Assembly: GCA_009760855.2 (NCBI GenBank)
Contig: WPIO01000079.1
Span: forward strand, 107,501-171,500
Length of the DNA stretch: 64,000 nucleotides
Origin: Cristatella mucedo
Lineage: Eukaryota > Bryozoa > Phylactolaemata > Cristatellidae
Direction of reading: 5' to 3'
Shown here: positions 34,335 to 44,939 of the stretch, piece by piece
Numbering within the stretch: the first letter of the stretch is position 1
Layout: every line of letters starts with the position of its first letter
Notes under the pieces: model-generated
The model's database searches: none
The model's input: the letters and a program-made list of their open reading frames with translations, nothing else
What the model was told of the DNA's origin: nothing
Translations under genes and position numbers: made by a program

Positions 34335-34505
34335 AAACCACTAACCACACTTGCATGCTGACCCGGTGCATGTCACCCCTAACCATGTTATTCATGTCGT
34401 TTATCTAGCATGCTATTACTCACCATTCAATAGCATTTCGGATTCAATTCTCCGAGGGCGCTCTATCAAATGCATTATTATTGTTATTGTTATTATTATT
34501 ATTAT
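34335..34505 (+). mobile_element. LINE A 3' UTR fragment with ATT tail
   Basis: CACTAACCACACTTGCATGCTGACCC, CACCCCTAACCATGTTATTCATG and CTCCGAGGGCGCTCTATCAAATG, followed by (ATT)n. Confidence 0.8.
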
Positions 34506-35211
34506 TAAAATGTTTGCTACTTTGTTAGCTACTTCCGAATCAGGAGGTCAGAAATCGACGACTTCGACCCTGTACTGACCCGGGGCTGACCCTGGGCTGA
34601 CACCACAGATGGGCATGCAATAAAGCTGGCTGGCACTTGAGCGGTCGGGCTGACAAAGCAGGTGTGCAGGCAAGTTTAAGTTTAGTCAGTGGTTGCCAGT
34701 GGTTGCCACAAGGTTGCGAGCAAAGCGATCGGAGACATCAGGTAGCAGCATCTCGTGGTGCGATTGGAAGCATTTTAGGTAGGGAGGCCAAGCAAGAGAA
34801 TGAACTGACCTAAAAGCTAGTGACAAGAAATGACCTAAAAAAAAAAAGTGACCGGACCCGGATGTCGATGCACTGGCTGCTGCTGCTGGCCGCAGGTCTT
34901 TTTCCACAGTCCTGCGAAGTGGAGCACTGTGTACAGAACTCTGTGTACAGAGCATTGTGTAGGCAGTGTCTCGATCCTGATGCTGCCCTTGGGCTTCCAT
35001 CCCGAAGAAATCTAGAATCCTTCTAGAAGCCATCGTTTCCAAAAAAGAGCCATCGTTTTAATTACTCACTGTCACTCGTAAATTTGAGGGGAAGGGATTT
35101 TGGAGTGAGGGCCACCCCACCCCGAAAAAATACCAGTAGCCGATACCGCTGGCATTTGCTCTGTGGGGAGGGGCATGGTTTAGCCTCCACTTGTCGTCAG
35201 CTTCGCAGCAG
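34506..35211. other. Spacer, nothing recognised
   Basis: A minus frame of 118 codons (34,686-35,042) has no recognised features. TGGTTGCCAGTGGTTGCCA is a short direct repeat near 34,690. Confidence 0.4.
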
Positions 35212-35885
35212 TAATAATAATAATCATAATACTAATACGTTTGTATAGAGACGTCAGTTAACTTAATCTCTTTCTAGGCACTTGACAGATGCTGTATAAA
35301 AAGCATTACCAAATGATTGGCAGTAACATCTGCAAGCAGCAGACATAGTGTAAGCTGATGCAAGCACACGAAGGACGAATCACGAGGACCCACTAAATGC
35401 TGTGATGAATAGATGCGTTTTTAGTTTATTTTTAAATGCGGTCAAGTCAGGGAATGTCGTGACGCAAATCGGAAGTGAGTTCCATGCTTTGGGAGCACAG
35501 AAACTAAAGGCACGGTCTCCAACGGTTTTGAGGTTTGTACGGGGTATGGCTAAACAGTTAGATTCTGAAAAGTGGGTGATACGATACTTACCTTGGTGGG
35601 GGAATAGTTCTGATAAGTAGGCTGCAGCCAAAGAATGAAGGGACCTGAAAGTGAGTGACAGAACCTTGATGCTGCTGCTTGATTGGGAGCCAGTGTAGGT
35701 CGGCGAGATGTTGCGATGTGGCTATTTCGACACTCCCGACAGACGAGCCTAGTAGCTGCAGAGTTTTGCACCAGCTGTAAGAGCAAGATTGCACACGCAG
35801 GGATGCCAGCAAGCTGCACTGCACGGTTGAAGAGCCTGAGTACGATTCGCACTGGCCGTGCACTTGCCCATACCGTTCCGGTCAA
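35212..35885 (-). mobile_element. LINE A copy
   Basis: Reverse orientation. The ATA/ATAAT tail at 35,212-35,240 is followed by the hairpin (ACTTAATCTCTTTCTAGGCAC) and C-terminal frames such as CAPKAWNSLPICVTTFPDLT (35,380-35,631), with frame changes. Confidence 0.85.
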
Positions 35886-35895
35886 ATGTTTGAGT

Positions 35896-35958
35896 TTAAT
35901 AATAATAATAATTCACTTGATAAAGCACCCTCAGAGAACTCAATCTCTCTCTAGGCGC
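35896..35958 (-). mobile_element. Solo LINE A tail, 63 bp, TSD TTGAGT
   Basis: Consists only of the ATA-rich tail and the AGCACCCTCAGAGAACTCAA-TCTCTCTCTAGGCGC hairpin in reverse. TTGAGT borders it at 35,890-35,895 and 35,959-35,964. Confidence 0.75.
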
Positions 35959-35964
35959 TTGAGT

Positions 35965-36483
35965 GTGCTCAAATACTCAAGCTGCATTCGTGTCCGTACG
36001 TCTGTTGTAGCTTTTACTGCTACCATAATGCATGGAAATGCCTCCCATGCTCCAGCCTTAGCGCCAGCTACGACCTCAAAAACGCCAAATTCCAAGACTG
36101 CCTCGATTGGCCAGAGCTTTTGGAGACCGAAACGCTATACGGCATGCTCCCAGGACGTCTGGAGCTCACGCCATGTAAGGAGCTGTCTGCACCAGCCTCC
36201 CGCTTGCTTGCACGGGGCACGGGCTAGCAGCAGGCAGTGGTGTGCAGCTAGCCTGCTTTTTGGCCTTGGCCCTTTGCCCTTGGCCTTTGCCCTGTGCTGC
36301 TTGGCTGCTCTTAGCCTTTCCCCTTTCCACGTTCTTTTTCTCCTTCCTTTCCTCCTTCTTTTTCTCCTTCCTTTCCTCCTTTCTTTCCTCCTTCCTGTCC
36401 TCCTTCCTTTCCAGAGATGACAATTGCACTGACAGGATGTAGCAGGATACGCTGGCTGGAACCCGTAGGTGCCTCAAGCTTGG
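35965..36483. other. Spacer with TTCC-rich pyrimidine tract
   Basis: A TTCCTCCTT-type pyrimidine tract lies at about 36,325-36,415. No gene is recognised; the 245-codon plus frame spanning 35,683-36,420 crosses LINE and pyrimidine repeat. Confidence 0.55.
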
Positions 36484-36683
36484 CCATGTCATGTCATGTA
36501 TCTCCGTCAGTAACTCCACAAAGTCATAAAGACCATGTGGGTGCTACGCAGGAGAGTTTTGTGTAGCGCACTCACAGCCCAACCGGCTTTCGGTACGCAT
36601 TCGGTAGCCAACAGACTTCGTCTCACGCAACAAAGAGAAAGTGGGAAGCATAGCAGAGTTAGGAGAGCAGTTGAGGTAGTGAG
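36484..36683 (-). mobile_element. LINE B copy, left part (split by LTR element)
   Basis: The 3' half of a LINE B copy, from ATGTATCTCCGTCAGTAACT to GGAGAGCAGTTGAGGTAGTGAG. The uninterrupted counterpart at 9,669-10,160 shows that its continuation lies beyond the LTR element at 41,397. Confidence 0.92.
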
Positions 36684-37173
36684 TGTAGTTTGTATGTACG
36701 TTTGTATGTATGTATTGTATGCCGGCTCCTGACTTGTGACCGTAAGGTCAAGGGAGCGTGTAGTTCGCATGTATGTATCGTATGCAGGCTCCTCTGATAA
36801 GCTACTTGTGAGCTGTTAGAAGCACCACCGAGAGGGGCCGGTGCACAGCTGGGGTCCACCTGTGATGTGGTATGGACAGAGGCCAGTAACCAGCTGGTGG
36901 CCAGATGGTGGATTCACCATCAGGGTCGGCCAGTGCACTGCTGTGATCCGCCTTTGATGTGGCATGGACCAGCTGGTGGCCAGATGGTGGATTCACCATC
37001 AGGGTTGGCCGGTGCCCAGTTGTGGTCGATGAGTCATCGGAGTCGACCAGGGGAGGGAGTCGTGTGAGGGCAGGGGCTGAGGGAAGCCGTGCGCTCTGGG
37101 GCTCCGTGTGCTGGGAATAAACTGTCGGTGTTAGGCATCGGCTGGCTCTCTACTACTGTGCAACCAAACTACA
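36684..37173 (+). repeat. 5' LTR
   Basis: 490 bp, starting TGTAGTTTGTATGTACG and ending GTGCAACCAAACTACA. AATAAA (near 37,120) can serve as polyadenylation signal. It differs from the 3' LTR by a handful of substitutions, mostly at the left end, plus a 3-bp and a 1-bp indel. Confidence 0.95.
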
Positions 37174-37214
37174 AGCTATTTCTCGGCGGGAGCGACTGTG
37201 TGGTCCGTATAACG

Positions 37215-37943
37215 ATGAGTCTGAAAGTACAGCTAATGGAAGGAAAAATTTCGCAATTCGACGGCAGCGGAGACTTCGCTGAATGGCTAAATCGGTTCGA
37301 AAGATTGGCCAAGATGCAAGGGTTTGATGAATTGCAAAATTTCCTGCCGCTATTCCTTACACGTGTGGCATACGCCGTATACGATGGCGTCCCCGAGGCG
37401 GCTAAGGAAGACTACGCCACGGTAAGAAAAGCGCTGCTGGCAGCATTCTCGCCGAATCGCTTCGATGCCTACGAGGAATTCGCCTCGCGTCGCCTTGCTG
37501 AAGGTGAAAATGTGGATGGCTTTTGGGCGGACTTGAATCGGTTGGCTAGGCTGGTGGCCGGTGATTTTGTCAAATGCGCCTTTGTTGCTGGGCTGCCGGA
37601 GGCCGCAAAGAGGCACCTCCAAGCCTCATGCAACCTCGCGGAAATGCCTGCGGATGTTCTTGTCGAGAAGGCTCGGGTCATAGTGAAGGCAAGCGTCAGC
37701 ATTCCGAACGCGGCAGAAAGTTGCTTCGCATCCGGTTCTCGTTCGGGATGGCCTCCCCAGGCACCGAATAACAGAGATGTTGTGTGTTTCCTATGCAAGG
37801 CGATCGGGCACTTACGCCGTGATTGTCCTTCTAAAGCGGCGCGCCGTGGTCGCGGGAGGCACTGTTACGTCTGTGGGAGCATTCAACATCTCGCTGCTAA
37901 CTGCTCGGATCGGGCGGTCGTACCAAACTGGCCAAAAAAAACG
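37215..37943 (+). CDS. Retrotransposon Gag-like protein
   Basis: The Gag-like capsid and nucleocapsid protein packages element RNA. The ATG at 37,215 begins MSLKVQLMEGKISQFDGSGD, a common start for Gypsy Gag proteins. A helical capsid-like region follows (FAEWLNRFERLAKMQGF, AKEDYATVRKALLAAFSP, FWADLNRLARLVAGDFVKCA). Two CCHC zinc knuckles, CFLCKAIGHLRRDC (37,788 on) and CYVCGSIQHLAANC (37,863 on), fit RNA binding. The frame stays open to 38,270, but similarity switches to the +1 frame at the A8 run (37,934-37,941). An upstream in-frame ATG at 37,089 lies inside the LTR and is not a likely start. Confidence 0.88.
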
Positions 37944-38658
37944 AGTAGGGGAGAGCACGCATTACTGCGCCGGTGCTTTCCCCTCCGTTATGGCGCGCCT
38001 TCCTTCGGTACGTGTCCTCATCGAAAACTCCGAGGCGTCTGCGCTCGTGGACACTGGGTGCTCGAGGTCCATCATTTCGGCGACGCTTGCGGACCCTGCG
38101 AGGGTGAGGCGAGCGTGCGAGGAAGTCGTAAGGATGAATGGAGCCACGGCTGTCTGCAAGTCCACGTGCGTCGCTACGGTAGCCCTCTGCGGACGAACCA
38201 TAGTGCTGGACTGCCTTGTGTCAGATGTTCTTCCTGGTTTCGGGTTACTACTCGGTATGGATGCCATTGAACTCCTAGGCGGCGTGATTATCGGTCCTTC
38301 CGCTGGTCATGTTGAGTTCATGTGCCAAAGGAGAGTTCCAGAGCCAGCACACCGTTCCGAGGCAGCAGTAGTGGCGTCTCCTAGTGTCAAACGTGCTGTA
38401 GCATCGTCGGCCGCTGACGTACTGATTGAGGACAAGGACTTTAAGGCAGTTTTCCATCGGGGGCGCTGGTCAGTCAAGTGGGAGTGGACGAATCGTTGTG
38501 TCGTCCCCCAATTGACGAACCATGTCGCTTCATATCATGTGGGAGAGGAAATTCGTGCCGACTACGAAAAGGAGGTGGAAGAGTGGATCAAGGAAGGCTG
38601 GTTGCAGCCGTTCGCTGGTCATTGTGGTGGCCTGATCCCTCTAATGGCCGTCGTATAG
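37942..38658 (+). pseudogene. Retrotransposon protease and RT start, ends at stop
   Basis: Pol continues here one base out of frame from Gag. An aspartic protease with the active-site triad ALVDTGCSRS (about 38,040) and the later LLGMDAIELLGG hallmark is followed by the linker to RT (ADYEKEVEEWIKEGWLQPFA). The frame ends at TAG (38,656-38,658), after which RT sequence resumes in the same frame. The break is a single in-frame stop. Confidence 0.88.
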
Positions 38659-39212
38659 GCAAGTAAAGGCAAAGTGAGGCCCGTGATGGACTACCGAGAA
38701 CTTAATCAGTTTATCTCGAGTCACACGGCTAGCGGCGATGTGTGTAGCACTGAGCTCAGAGCGTGGCGACGGCTGGGCGAGAGCGTGAGCATAATTGACC
38801 TGCGAAAAGCATACTTGCAGGTGCATGTTGATCCCGCTCTCTGGCAATATCAGGTCGTGGAGTACAAAGGCCGTCGGTACTGTCTCACACGACTAGGTTT
38901 CGGACTTAATGTCGCCCCGAAAATAATGACCACGATTCTGACAAAGGTCTTGTCCATGGATGAGCGAGTTCGTGCTGGTACTGATTCGTTTGTCGACGAT
39001 ATTGTTGTCAATTACAGCGTTGTCTCGAATGGTGATGTAATCGACTTGCTACGAACATTTGGTTTGGAGGCTAAGCCGCCAGAAAGCCTCGCTGGCGGAA
39101 GGGTCCTTGGCCTTCGCGTATGCAGGCCAAACGAAGGTGAGGAGCTTCGTTGGCGCCGCGATAACGTGGTGAGCGCATTGCCTAACGCCCGCCCCATCGC
39201 GGCGCCAGCTGT
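38659..39212 (+). pseudogene. Retrotransposon reverse transcriptase domain
   Basis: Continues the same frame after the TAG. KVRPVMDYRELN and IIDLRKAYLQVHVDPALW contain the first catalytic Asp; YCLTRLGFGLNVAPKIM is the primer/template region; and TDSFVDDIVVN holds the paired catalytic Asp residues. Similarity leaves this frame near 39,205-39,215, where it continues one base over (WCWQLIGHFPIAGWLRPA). Confidence 0.88.
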
Positions 39213-40287
39213 TTTCGTGGTGCTGGCAGCTGATCGGGCATTTCCCAATCGCAGGCTGGCTTCGCCCGGCCTGCAGTTACCTAAAGCGAGCTGCTGGCGA
39301 TGTCGGTTGGGACTCAGTCGTTGGTGAAAATGTCATAGCCATGGCGGGTGAGTTGATGCAGCGATTGTATGCCGACGATCCAGTTTCAGGCATTTGGAAT
39401 GTGCCGAATCTGGATAGTGGCATCCTCTGGTGTGATGCCAGCAGCCTTGCTATCGGCACATGCCTGGATATAGGAGGAAGAATCGTCGAGGATGCCTCCT
39501 GGCTGCGAAAAGCGGACGACGTAGCCCACATCAATCTTGCGGAGCTGGAGGCTATCATCAAGGGCCTCAATCTGGCCATTGCTTGGTCATTACGGCAGGT
39601 GGAGATTCGGACAGATTCAGCAACTGTTCACGGATGGCTACAGTCACTGCTGGTTGGAGATAAGCGTGTACGAGCCCACGGCATGGGAGAGGCGCTTATC
39701 AAACGCAGGCTAGCACTGATAGCCGACACGGTGTCAGAGTGTGGACTGAAGGCTTCCGTAGTCCTAGTGCGATCATCCAACAATAAAGCCGACCAGCTGA
39801 CCCGCGTCTCTCAGAAATGGACGAGGGCGAATGTAAGCTGTCTCGCTGTTCCAGAGCAGGCGTCTTCGCCGGCGGTCGGCATCGACCTAAAGAGTTTCCA
39901 CAGCCTTCACCACTTTGGAGTTGACAGGACACTGTACCTTGCCAGAATGTGCCACCCGAAAGCTACCATCCGGCGGAAGGACGTCGAAGCCGTCGTGAAG
40001 GCTTGCCCTCGTTGCAAGTCGATCGATCCTGCACCAGTCGCATGGAGTGCAGGCGTGCTGGATGTAAGCGAGAATTGGCAGCGCCTGGCCTGCGACGTAA
40101 CGCATTTCAAGGGCCAAAAATATCTGACCGTGGTAGATTGTGGACCAAGCCGTTTCGCTATTTGGAGGCGAATACCCGACGAGGGAGAAAACTCTGTGGT
40201 GCAAAATCTGGGCGAAATGCTTAGGGAGCGTGGCCCTCCGCAGCAGCTGCTCATGGACAACGGTGCGAGCTTTCGCTCTTTCAGCAG
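39213..40287 (+). pseudogene. Retrotransposon RNase H and integrase core
   Basis: RNase H residues are visible in GILWCDASSLAIG, INLAELEAIIKGLNLA and EIRTDSATVHGWL. The integrase HHCC zinc-binding region is HSLHHFGVDRTLYLARMCHP then ACPRC. Two of the three DDE residues follow, in LACDVTHFKGQKYL and LLMDNGASF. The frame then stops at 40,331-40,333, but similarity has already shifted frame near 40,280-40,290. Confidence 0.88.
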
Positions 40288-40830
40288 CTCTTCGCGGTCT
40301 TTGCGACCGCTGGGGCGTGGGGAGCCCACATAAACCGTTGCGCCTATAAACCCTCCGGCAACGGCATCGTTGAGCGAAACCACGGGACCATCAAGGGAAT
40401 GGCGGCTCGCACGGGCAAGAACGTCCTGATGATGGTGTATTGGTACAACATCTCGCCAACAGCCGGGTTGCACGAGGAATCAGTGCCCTGCAGAAGGCTG
40501 TTCTCCTATGAGTGGAAAAGCCCCCTCTTCAGAGCACAGACAGATCAGGGCCCGAGGACTGCTCAATATGCTGTCGGCCAGCGAGTCTTTGTGAAGCCTG
40601 CCGGCGCTCGTTGTATGACCGAGTGGCCCGAGGGCACGGTAACAAGTGAGGGGCAGGGCGTGGGAATCGAGATCGACGGTGTGCGTCGCCACGTGTCCGA
40701 CTTGCGCCTCGTACCAGGGCAGCAAGAGGCGCCCCCTGCACCTGAAGGGGACAGAGCTGAACCAGTACAGCGGCCCAGGTGCGCTGTGACACTTCCCCGC
40801 CGGTACGACGATTATGTCCTGACCGGATAG
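40288..40830 (+). pseudogene. Integrase C-terminal part
   Basis: In the shifted frame, YKPSGNGIVERNHGTIKGMA supplies the third catalytic residue (Glu). The C-terminal region FSYEWKSPLF...YAVGQRVFVKPAGARCMTEW and EIDGVRRHVSDLRLVP is a typical DNA-binding tail. It ends at TAG 40,828-40,830, 78 bp before the 3' LTR. Confidence 0.88.
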
Positions 40831-40908
40831 ACCTGCTCATTGCTGCTCTGTACCTTGCAGCTACATGTGTTGGTGCTGCAAACTTGTGACCTTAAGGTCA
40901 AGGGTGCG

Positions 40909-41396
40909 TATAGTTCGTGTGTACGTTTGTATGTATGTATTGTATGCCGGCTCCTGACTTGTGACCGTAAGGTCAAGGGAGCATGTAGTTCGCATGTATG
41001 TATCGTATGCAGGCTCCTCTGATAAGCTACTGGTGAGCTGTTAGAAGCACCACCGAGAGGGGCCGGTGCACAGCTGGGGTCCGCCTGTGATGTGGTATGG
41101 ACAGAGGCCAGTAACCAGCTGGTGGCCAGATGGTGGATTCACCATCAGGGTCGGCCAGTGCACTGCTGTGATCCGCCTTTGATGTGGCATGGACCAGCTG
41201 GTGGCCAGATGGTGGATTCACCATCAGGGTTGGCCGGTGCACAGTTGTGGTCGATGAGTCATCGGAGTCGACCAGGGGAGGGCAGTCGTGTGAGGGCAGG
41301 GGCTGAGGGAAGCCGTGCGCTCTGGGGCTCCGTGTGCTGGGAATAAACTGTCGGTGTTAGGCATCGGCTGGCTCTCTACTGTGCAACCAAACTACA
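40909..41396 (+). repeat. 3' LTR
   Basis: 488 bp, beginning TATAGTTCGTGTGTACG (end dinucleotide TA rather than TG) and ending GCAACCAAACTACA. The purine-rich AAGGTCAAGGGTGCG directly before it is a plausible plus-strand primer tract. The same sequence recurs 75 bp further on, inside the LTR. Confidence 0.92.
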
Positions 41397-41640
41397 GTGA
41401 GTAGCATAGAAGTAGCAGTTCAGGACCGCTGAAAAAGATGTGCCATAGTCGGCACTTGGAGAGTAGATGTCGTTGCGTAAGAATTGTGGAGGCGAGTTCC
41501 ACAGTCTAGGACCTGCAGAGCTAAAGCTTCTGTCGCCAACTGTCTTTAAGCGGAGGAATGGGACAGCTAATTTATTGTCCACACAGGACCTGAGGGCGCG
41601 AACAGGCTGAAACTGATGCAGCAGTTCAGCTGGCCGGATT
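41397..41640 (-). mobile_element. LINE B copy, right part
   Basis: Resumes GTGAGTAGCATAGAAGTAGCAG exactly where the left part stopped, apart from the 5-bp duplication. It continues to the AELLHQFQPVRALRSC region and is then truncated at about 41,632. Confidence 0.92.
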
Positions 41641-42217
41641 GTGCAGCAGCTGTGCTTTTCTATTTGTTTGCCTGTTGGCACGCCACTCCTATTTCATTAT
41701 TTTTTATAGTGACCTGTAATATCTGGCCAATAACGGTGTCAGATTAACAACCTAAAGCATTCACTCAAGATTCACTCACTCAAGATGCCTGACATCCTGT
41801 CACCCACACGGTTCGTTGTCCTTCCGGTGCCTTTTTAGCATCCAGAGGCCGACCCGAGAATTTAGTCATAATTCAAGTATAATCACAGGCAGTTCACAAT
41901 CAAGTTAATCGGTTGCATCATCTGATTAATCAAGTCAAGCCTGCCTTACGTCCCTTGGACAGTCTGCTGGGTGTGAGTGACACGACTCTGCTCTTGTCTC
42001 GTAGCTGAGCATATGCCGTCCGCACGGATATTAGAAAGTCAGTGAAAATTGGTTGCCGTGCCGGTGAGATTGCAGCATTACGTTCGCAAAGCTCTCAGAT
42101 CTCAAGCGGCCATTGGTTTCCACAACCTTTGCTCTTTTTTAAATTTGAAATGTAACCAATTCAAATAAGAAAGCCGACAGACTGACATCTTTTGTTTCAC
42201 AGTCAAGGTTAATGAAT
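41641..42217. other. Spacer, nothing recognised
   Basis: No family or gene landmark apart from a short direct repeat ATTCACTCA near 41,760-41,785. Confidence 0.45.
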
Positions 42218-42344
42218 TTGATAATAATAATTATAATAATAATGCACTTGATAAAGCGCCCTCAGAGAACTCAATCTCTTTCTAGGCGCTTTACATTTGC
42301 TGCAAAGGGAAACACGATGGAATGGTGAGTAATATCATGCTTAT
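42218..42344 (-). mobile_element. LINE A tail, abutting a second copy
   Basis: The (ATA) run, hairpin and 3' UTR start repeat in tandem with the next copy. The second tail begins at about 42,342, so one LINE A end sits directly against another. Confidence 0.8.
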
Positions 42345-42945
42345 AATAATAATGATAATGCACTTGATAAAGCGCCCTCAGAGAACTTAATCTCTCTCTA
42401 GGCGCTTTACATTTGCTGCAAAGGGAAATGCAATTGAAATGGTGAGTAAAGTCATGCTTGATAAAAAAAACACAATGAATAACATGGTTAGGAGTGACAT
42501 GCACAGGGTCAGCTTGATAAACAACATGAATAGCATGGTTAGGGGTGACATGAACAGGGTCAGCATGCAAATGTGGTTAGTGGCAGTATGCACAGAGTGT
42601 CAGCATGCATGAGCACATGAAGGACGAATCACAGGGACTCACTAAATGCTGTCCTAAATAGGTGTTTTTCAGTTCTTTTTAAATGTGGTTAATTCAGGGG
42701 ATGTTGTGACGCAAGTCGGAAGGGAGTTCCAGGCTCTGGGAGCATACAAACTAAATGCATGGTCTCCAAAGGATTTGAGGTTTGTACGAGGTATTGGTAA
42801 ACTGTTGGATTCCGAAAAGCAAGTGGTACGATGCTTGGCCTGGTGGGGGAGTAGATCTGAGAGATAGGCTGGAGCCAAAGAATGAAGTGACCTAAAAGTG
42901 AGCGACAAAACCTCGAAGTTGATCTGTTGCTTGACTATCCCTCCC
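42345..42945 (-). mobile_element. LINE A copy, 3' part
   Basis: Tail, 3' UTR and the C-terminal frame of about 80 codons (within 42,669-43,022) with FEVLSLTFRSLHSLAPAYLS and LYAPRAWNSLPTCV. It breaks off after the Q-Q-I-N-F-E region. Confidence 0.88.
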
Positions 42946-43369
42946 TGGAGACCCATCAGGAATGCCAGCATTCCAAAGCTTACAAGCCTACCAAACTCAT
43001 CGTACCCAGAGGCGTCCTCCAAGGTCTCAACACTTTTGTATCACTCTTTGAGGTGCACCTCAAGTGTGAACGAGGTGCAACGAAGCAGAGAGATGGGTTG
43101 CAAAGGGATTCTTCCACAGTATTGTGTTTTGCCTCTGTCGTGATAAGCTGGCTGAAGATACGTGTTTCTGTCCACTTACCTGATCAGGCACTGATATTTT
43201 TGGCAGATTACCTGATTGCAAAGCACAGCTAACCAGCCCATGGAAATAGCAGCTACGCTCCTTGCACGCCTGCATCCCTACGATAGCCCGGCTGGGCTTC
43301 GATTAATGTCTCACATGCCTCAATAGTATATGATCAGTCTTCCTTGTTTTTTTCGGGATCTAAGTTGCG

Positions 43370-43565
43370 ACCACAAGGTAAAGGCCACGCCTTGGCTGCT
43401 TCATGCGTAGCTGAACTGCTGCACCGGTTTCACTGCACCAAGTCAGTTGGCAACGGCATGCTTACCGAAAGCCGGTTGGGCTTTTAAGTGTGTTATAGAA
43501 AACTCTCCTGTGTACCACTCACTCGGTCTTTGTGGCTTTGTTGAGTTACTGACAGAGATAGATAA
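43370..43565 (+). mobile_element. LINE B 3' remnant
   Basis: GCTGAACTGCTGCACCGGTTTCA, a large internal gap, then CTTACCGAAAGCCGGTTGGGCTTTTAAGTG and the 3' UTR to TACTGACAGAGATAGATA. Confidence 0.65.
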
Positions 43566-43710
43566 TTCTACATTAAATTTCTGAAAGTGCTAGTCTCCCA
43601 ATCCATATAAAGAAAATAAAGCATTTGGGAAAGAGTTCATTTTGATAGATACACAACAACTACCGAGACTACTGCATTATCCCCACCCATCGGCGTGCCG
43701 AGCTGATATG

Positions 43711-43780
<70 letters not shown>

Positions 43781-44237
43781 TATGTATGTATGCATGTATG
43801 TATATATATGCATGTATGCATGTATGCATACAAAATGTATTTGTATAGCATAAGTCGCTGTAAGATGTGCATACAGGTCGATGGCCGACTTGTTAGCCTA
43901 GTGTTAACGTGGCCAGATATTAATGCCGTGAGTAATTTGTACTCTGTGATAATGGTGGCTCTGTTTGAGCATGCAGTGTGACATCATGCAGCCGAGCCTG
44001 TTGGGTTTTTAGAGAGCAGTGCGATGAAAGAGATTTTGGGATCGAAGAGTTGGCACTGAAGTTGGCAGTGGGGCAAAATTCTGTTTTATGAGTGATTAGA
44101 CTGTGCCTTTGGTAGTAGCTAATATACATGTGTAATGAACCACGGACTCTCTGACTCGGTGTAGTCATGGGGAAATGTATGGTAGCTTGGGAGCTGCATG
44201 CCCGGAAGCTGTTGGGTGACTGATTAGGTATCGAAAT
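43566..44237. other. Spacer with (GT)n microsatellite
   Basis: A (GT)n run at about 43,722-43,768 is flanked by TATA and ATGTATGC repeats up to 43,830. No gene is recognised. Confidence 0.7.
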
Positions 44238-44545
44238 GTAATGTAATGTATCTTCGTCTGTAACTCCACAAAATCATGAAGACTATGTGGGTGTTATGCA
44301 GGAGAGTTTTGTATAGCGCACTCACAGCCTAAACGGCTTTCGGTACGCATTCGGTAGCCAACAGACTTCGTCTCACGCAACAAAGAGAAAGTGGGAAGCA
44401 TAGCAGAGTCAGGAGAGCAGTTGAAGTAGTGAGTAGCATGGAAGTAGCAGCACAAGACCACTGAAAAGGATGAGCCATAGTCGGCAGCAGGAAAGTAGTT
44501 GTCGTTGCGTAAGTATTGTGGAAGCGAGTTCCACTGTCTAGGACT
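44238..44545 (-). mobile_element. LINE B copy truncated at a TA repeat
   Basis: ATGTAATGTATCTTCGTCTGTAACTCC through GGAAGCGAGTTCCACTGTCTAGGAC in reverse. It breaks off where the (TA)n region at 44,571-44,715 begins. Confidence 0.82.
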
Positions 44546-44570
44546 CTATATCGATCGATCTATATATCTA

Positions 44571-44614
<44 letters not shown>

Positions 44615-44628
44615 ACATATATATATAT

Positions 44629-44660
<32 letters not shown>

Positions 44661-44715
44661 GGACATATATATGTAAGATATATATATGTATATATATATA
44701 TATATATATATGTAT
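44571..44715. repeat. (TA)n microsatellite with AGGACA interruptions
   Basis: TA runs are interrupted three times by ATAGGACATA and once by ATGTAAGATA, suggesting local slippage and duplication. Confidence 0.92.
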
Positions 44716-44939
44716 ATTTCTATTGTTTGTACTTTCTTAGCAGACTTCAGCGGTAAGCAGAGGCAGATAGCTGCATTAGTTCGAGCAGCCGCGTGACCTG
44801 CGTGACCTCTCTGAGCTGAGGCTACAAGTAGTTTATATAGTTGCTCCTTTGGCTCGCGGCAGCCCTCCTCACAGTCAATGTGCCTTGTGCTGATGAAGAT
44901 GTGGGCTCTTCCTCCTCGTCATCATCGTCCGAAGTTTAG

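Larger units (their letters stand above)
36684..41396 (+). mobile_element. Ty3/Gypsy-type LTR retrotransposon, defective
   Basis: A complete provirus-like insertion of 4.7 kb: LTR (490 bp), gag, pol, LTR (488 bp). The outer ends are TGTAGTTTG...CAAACTACA, and GTGAG flanks it on both sides (36,679-36,683, 41,397-41,401) as a 5-bp target duplication. The domain order protease, RT, RNase H, integrase defines Ty3/Gypsy. No envelope frame lies between pol and the 3' LTR. No standard TGG primer-binding site directly follows the 5' LTR; CTCGGCGGGAGC about 10 bp inside could pair with a tRNA internally. The pol region has an in-frame stop and three frame changes, so this copy cannot act alone unless some shifts are programmed. 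Confidence 0.93.

Noticed and set aside
40831-40908. Envelope-like gene in the LTR element
   Set aside because: Only 78 bp separate the end of pol from the 3' LTR, so no env frame is possible.
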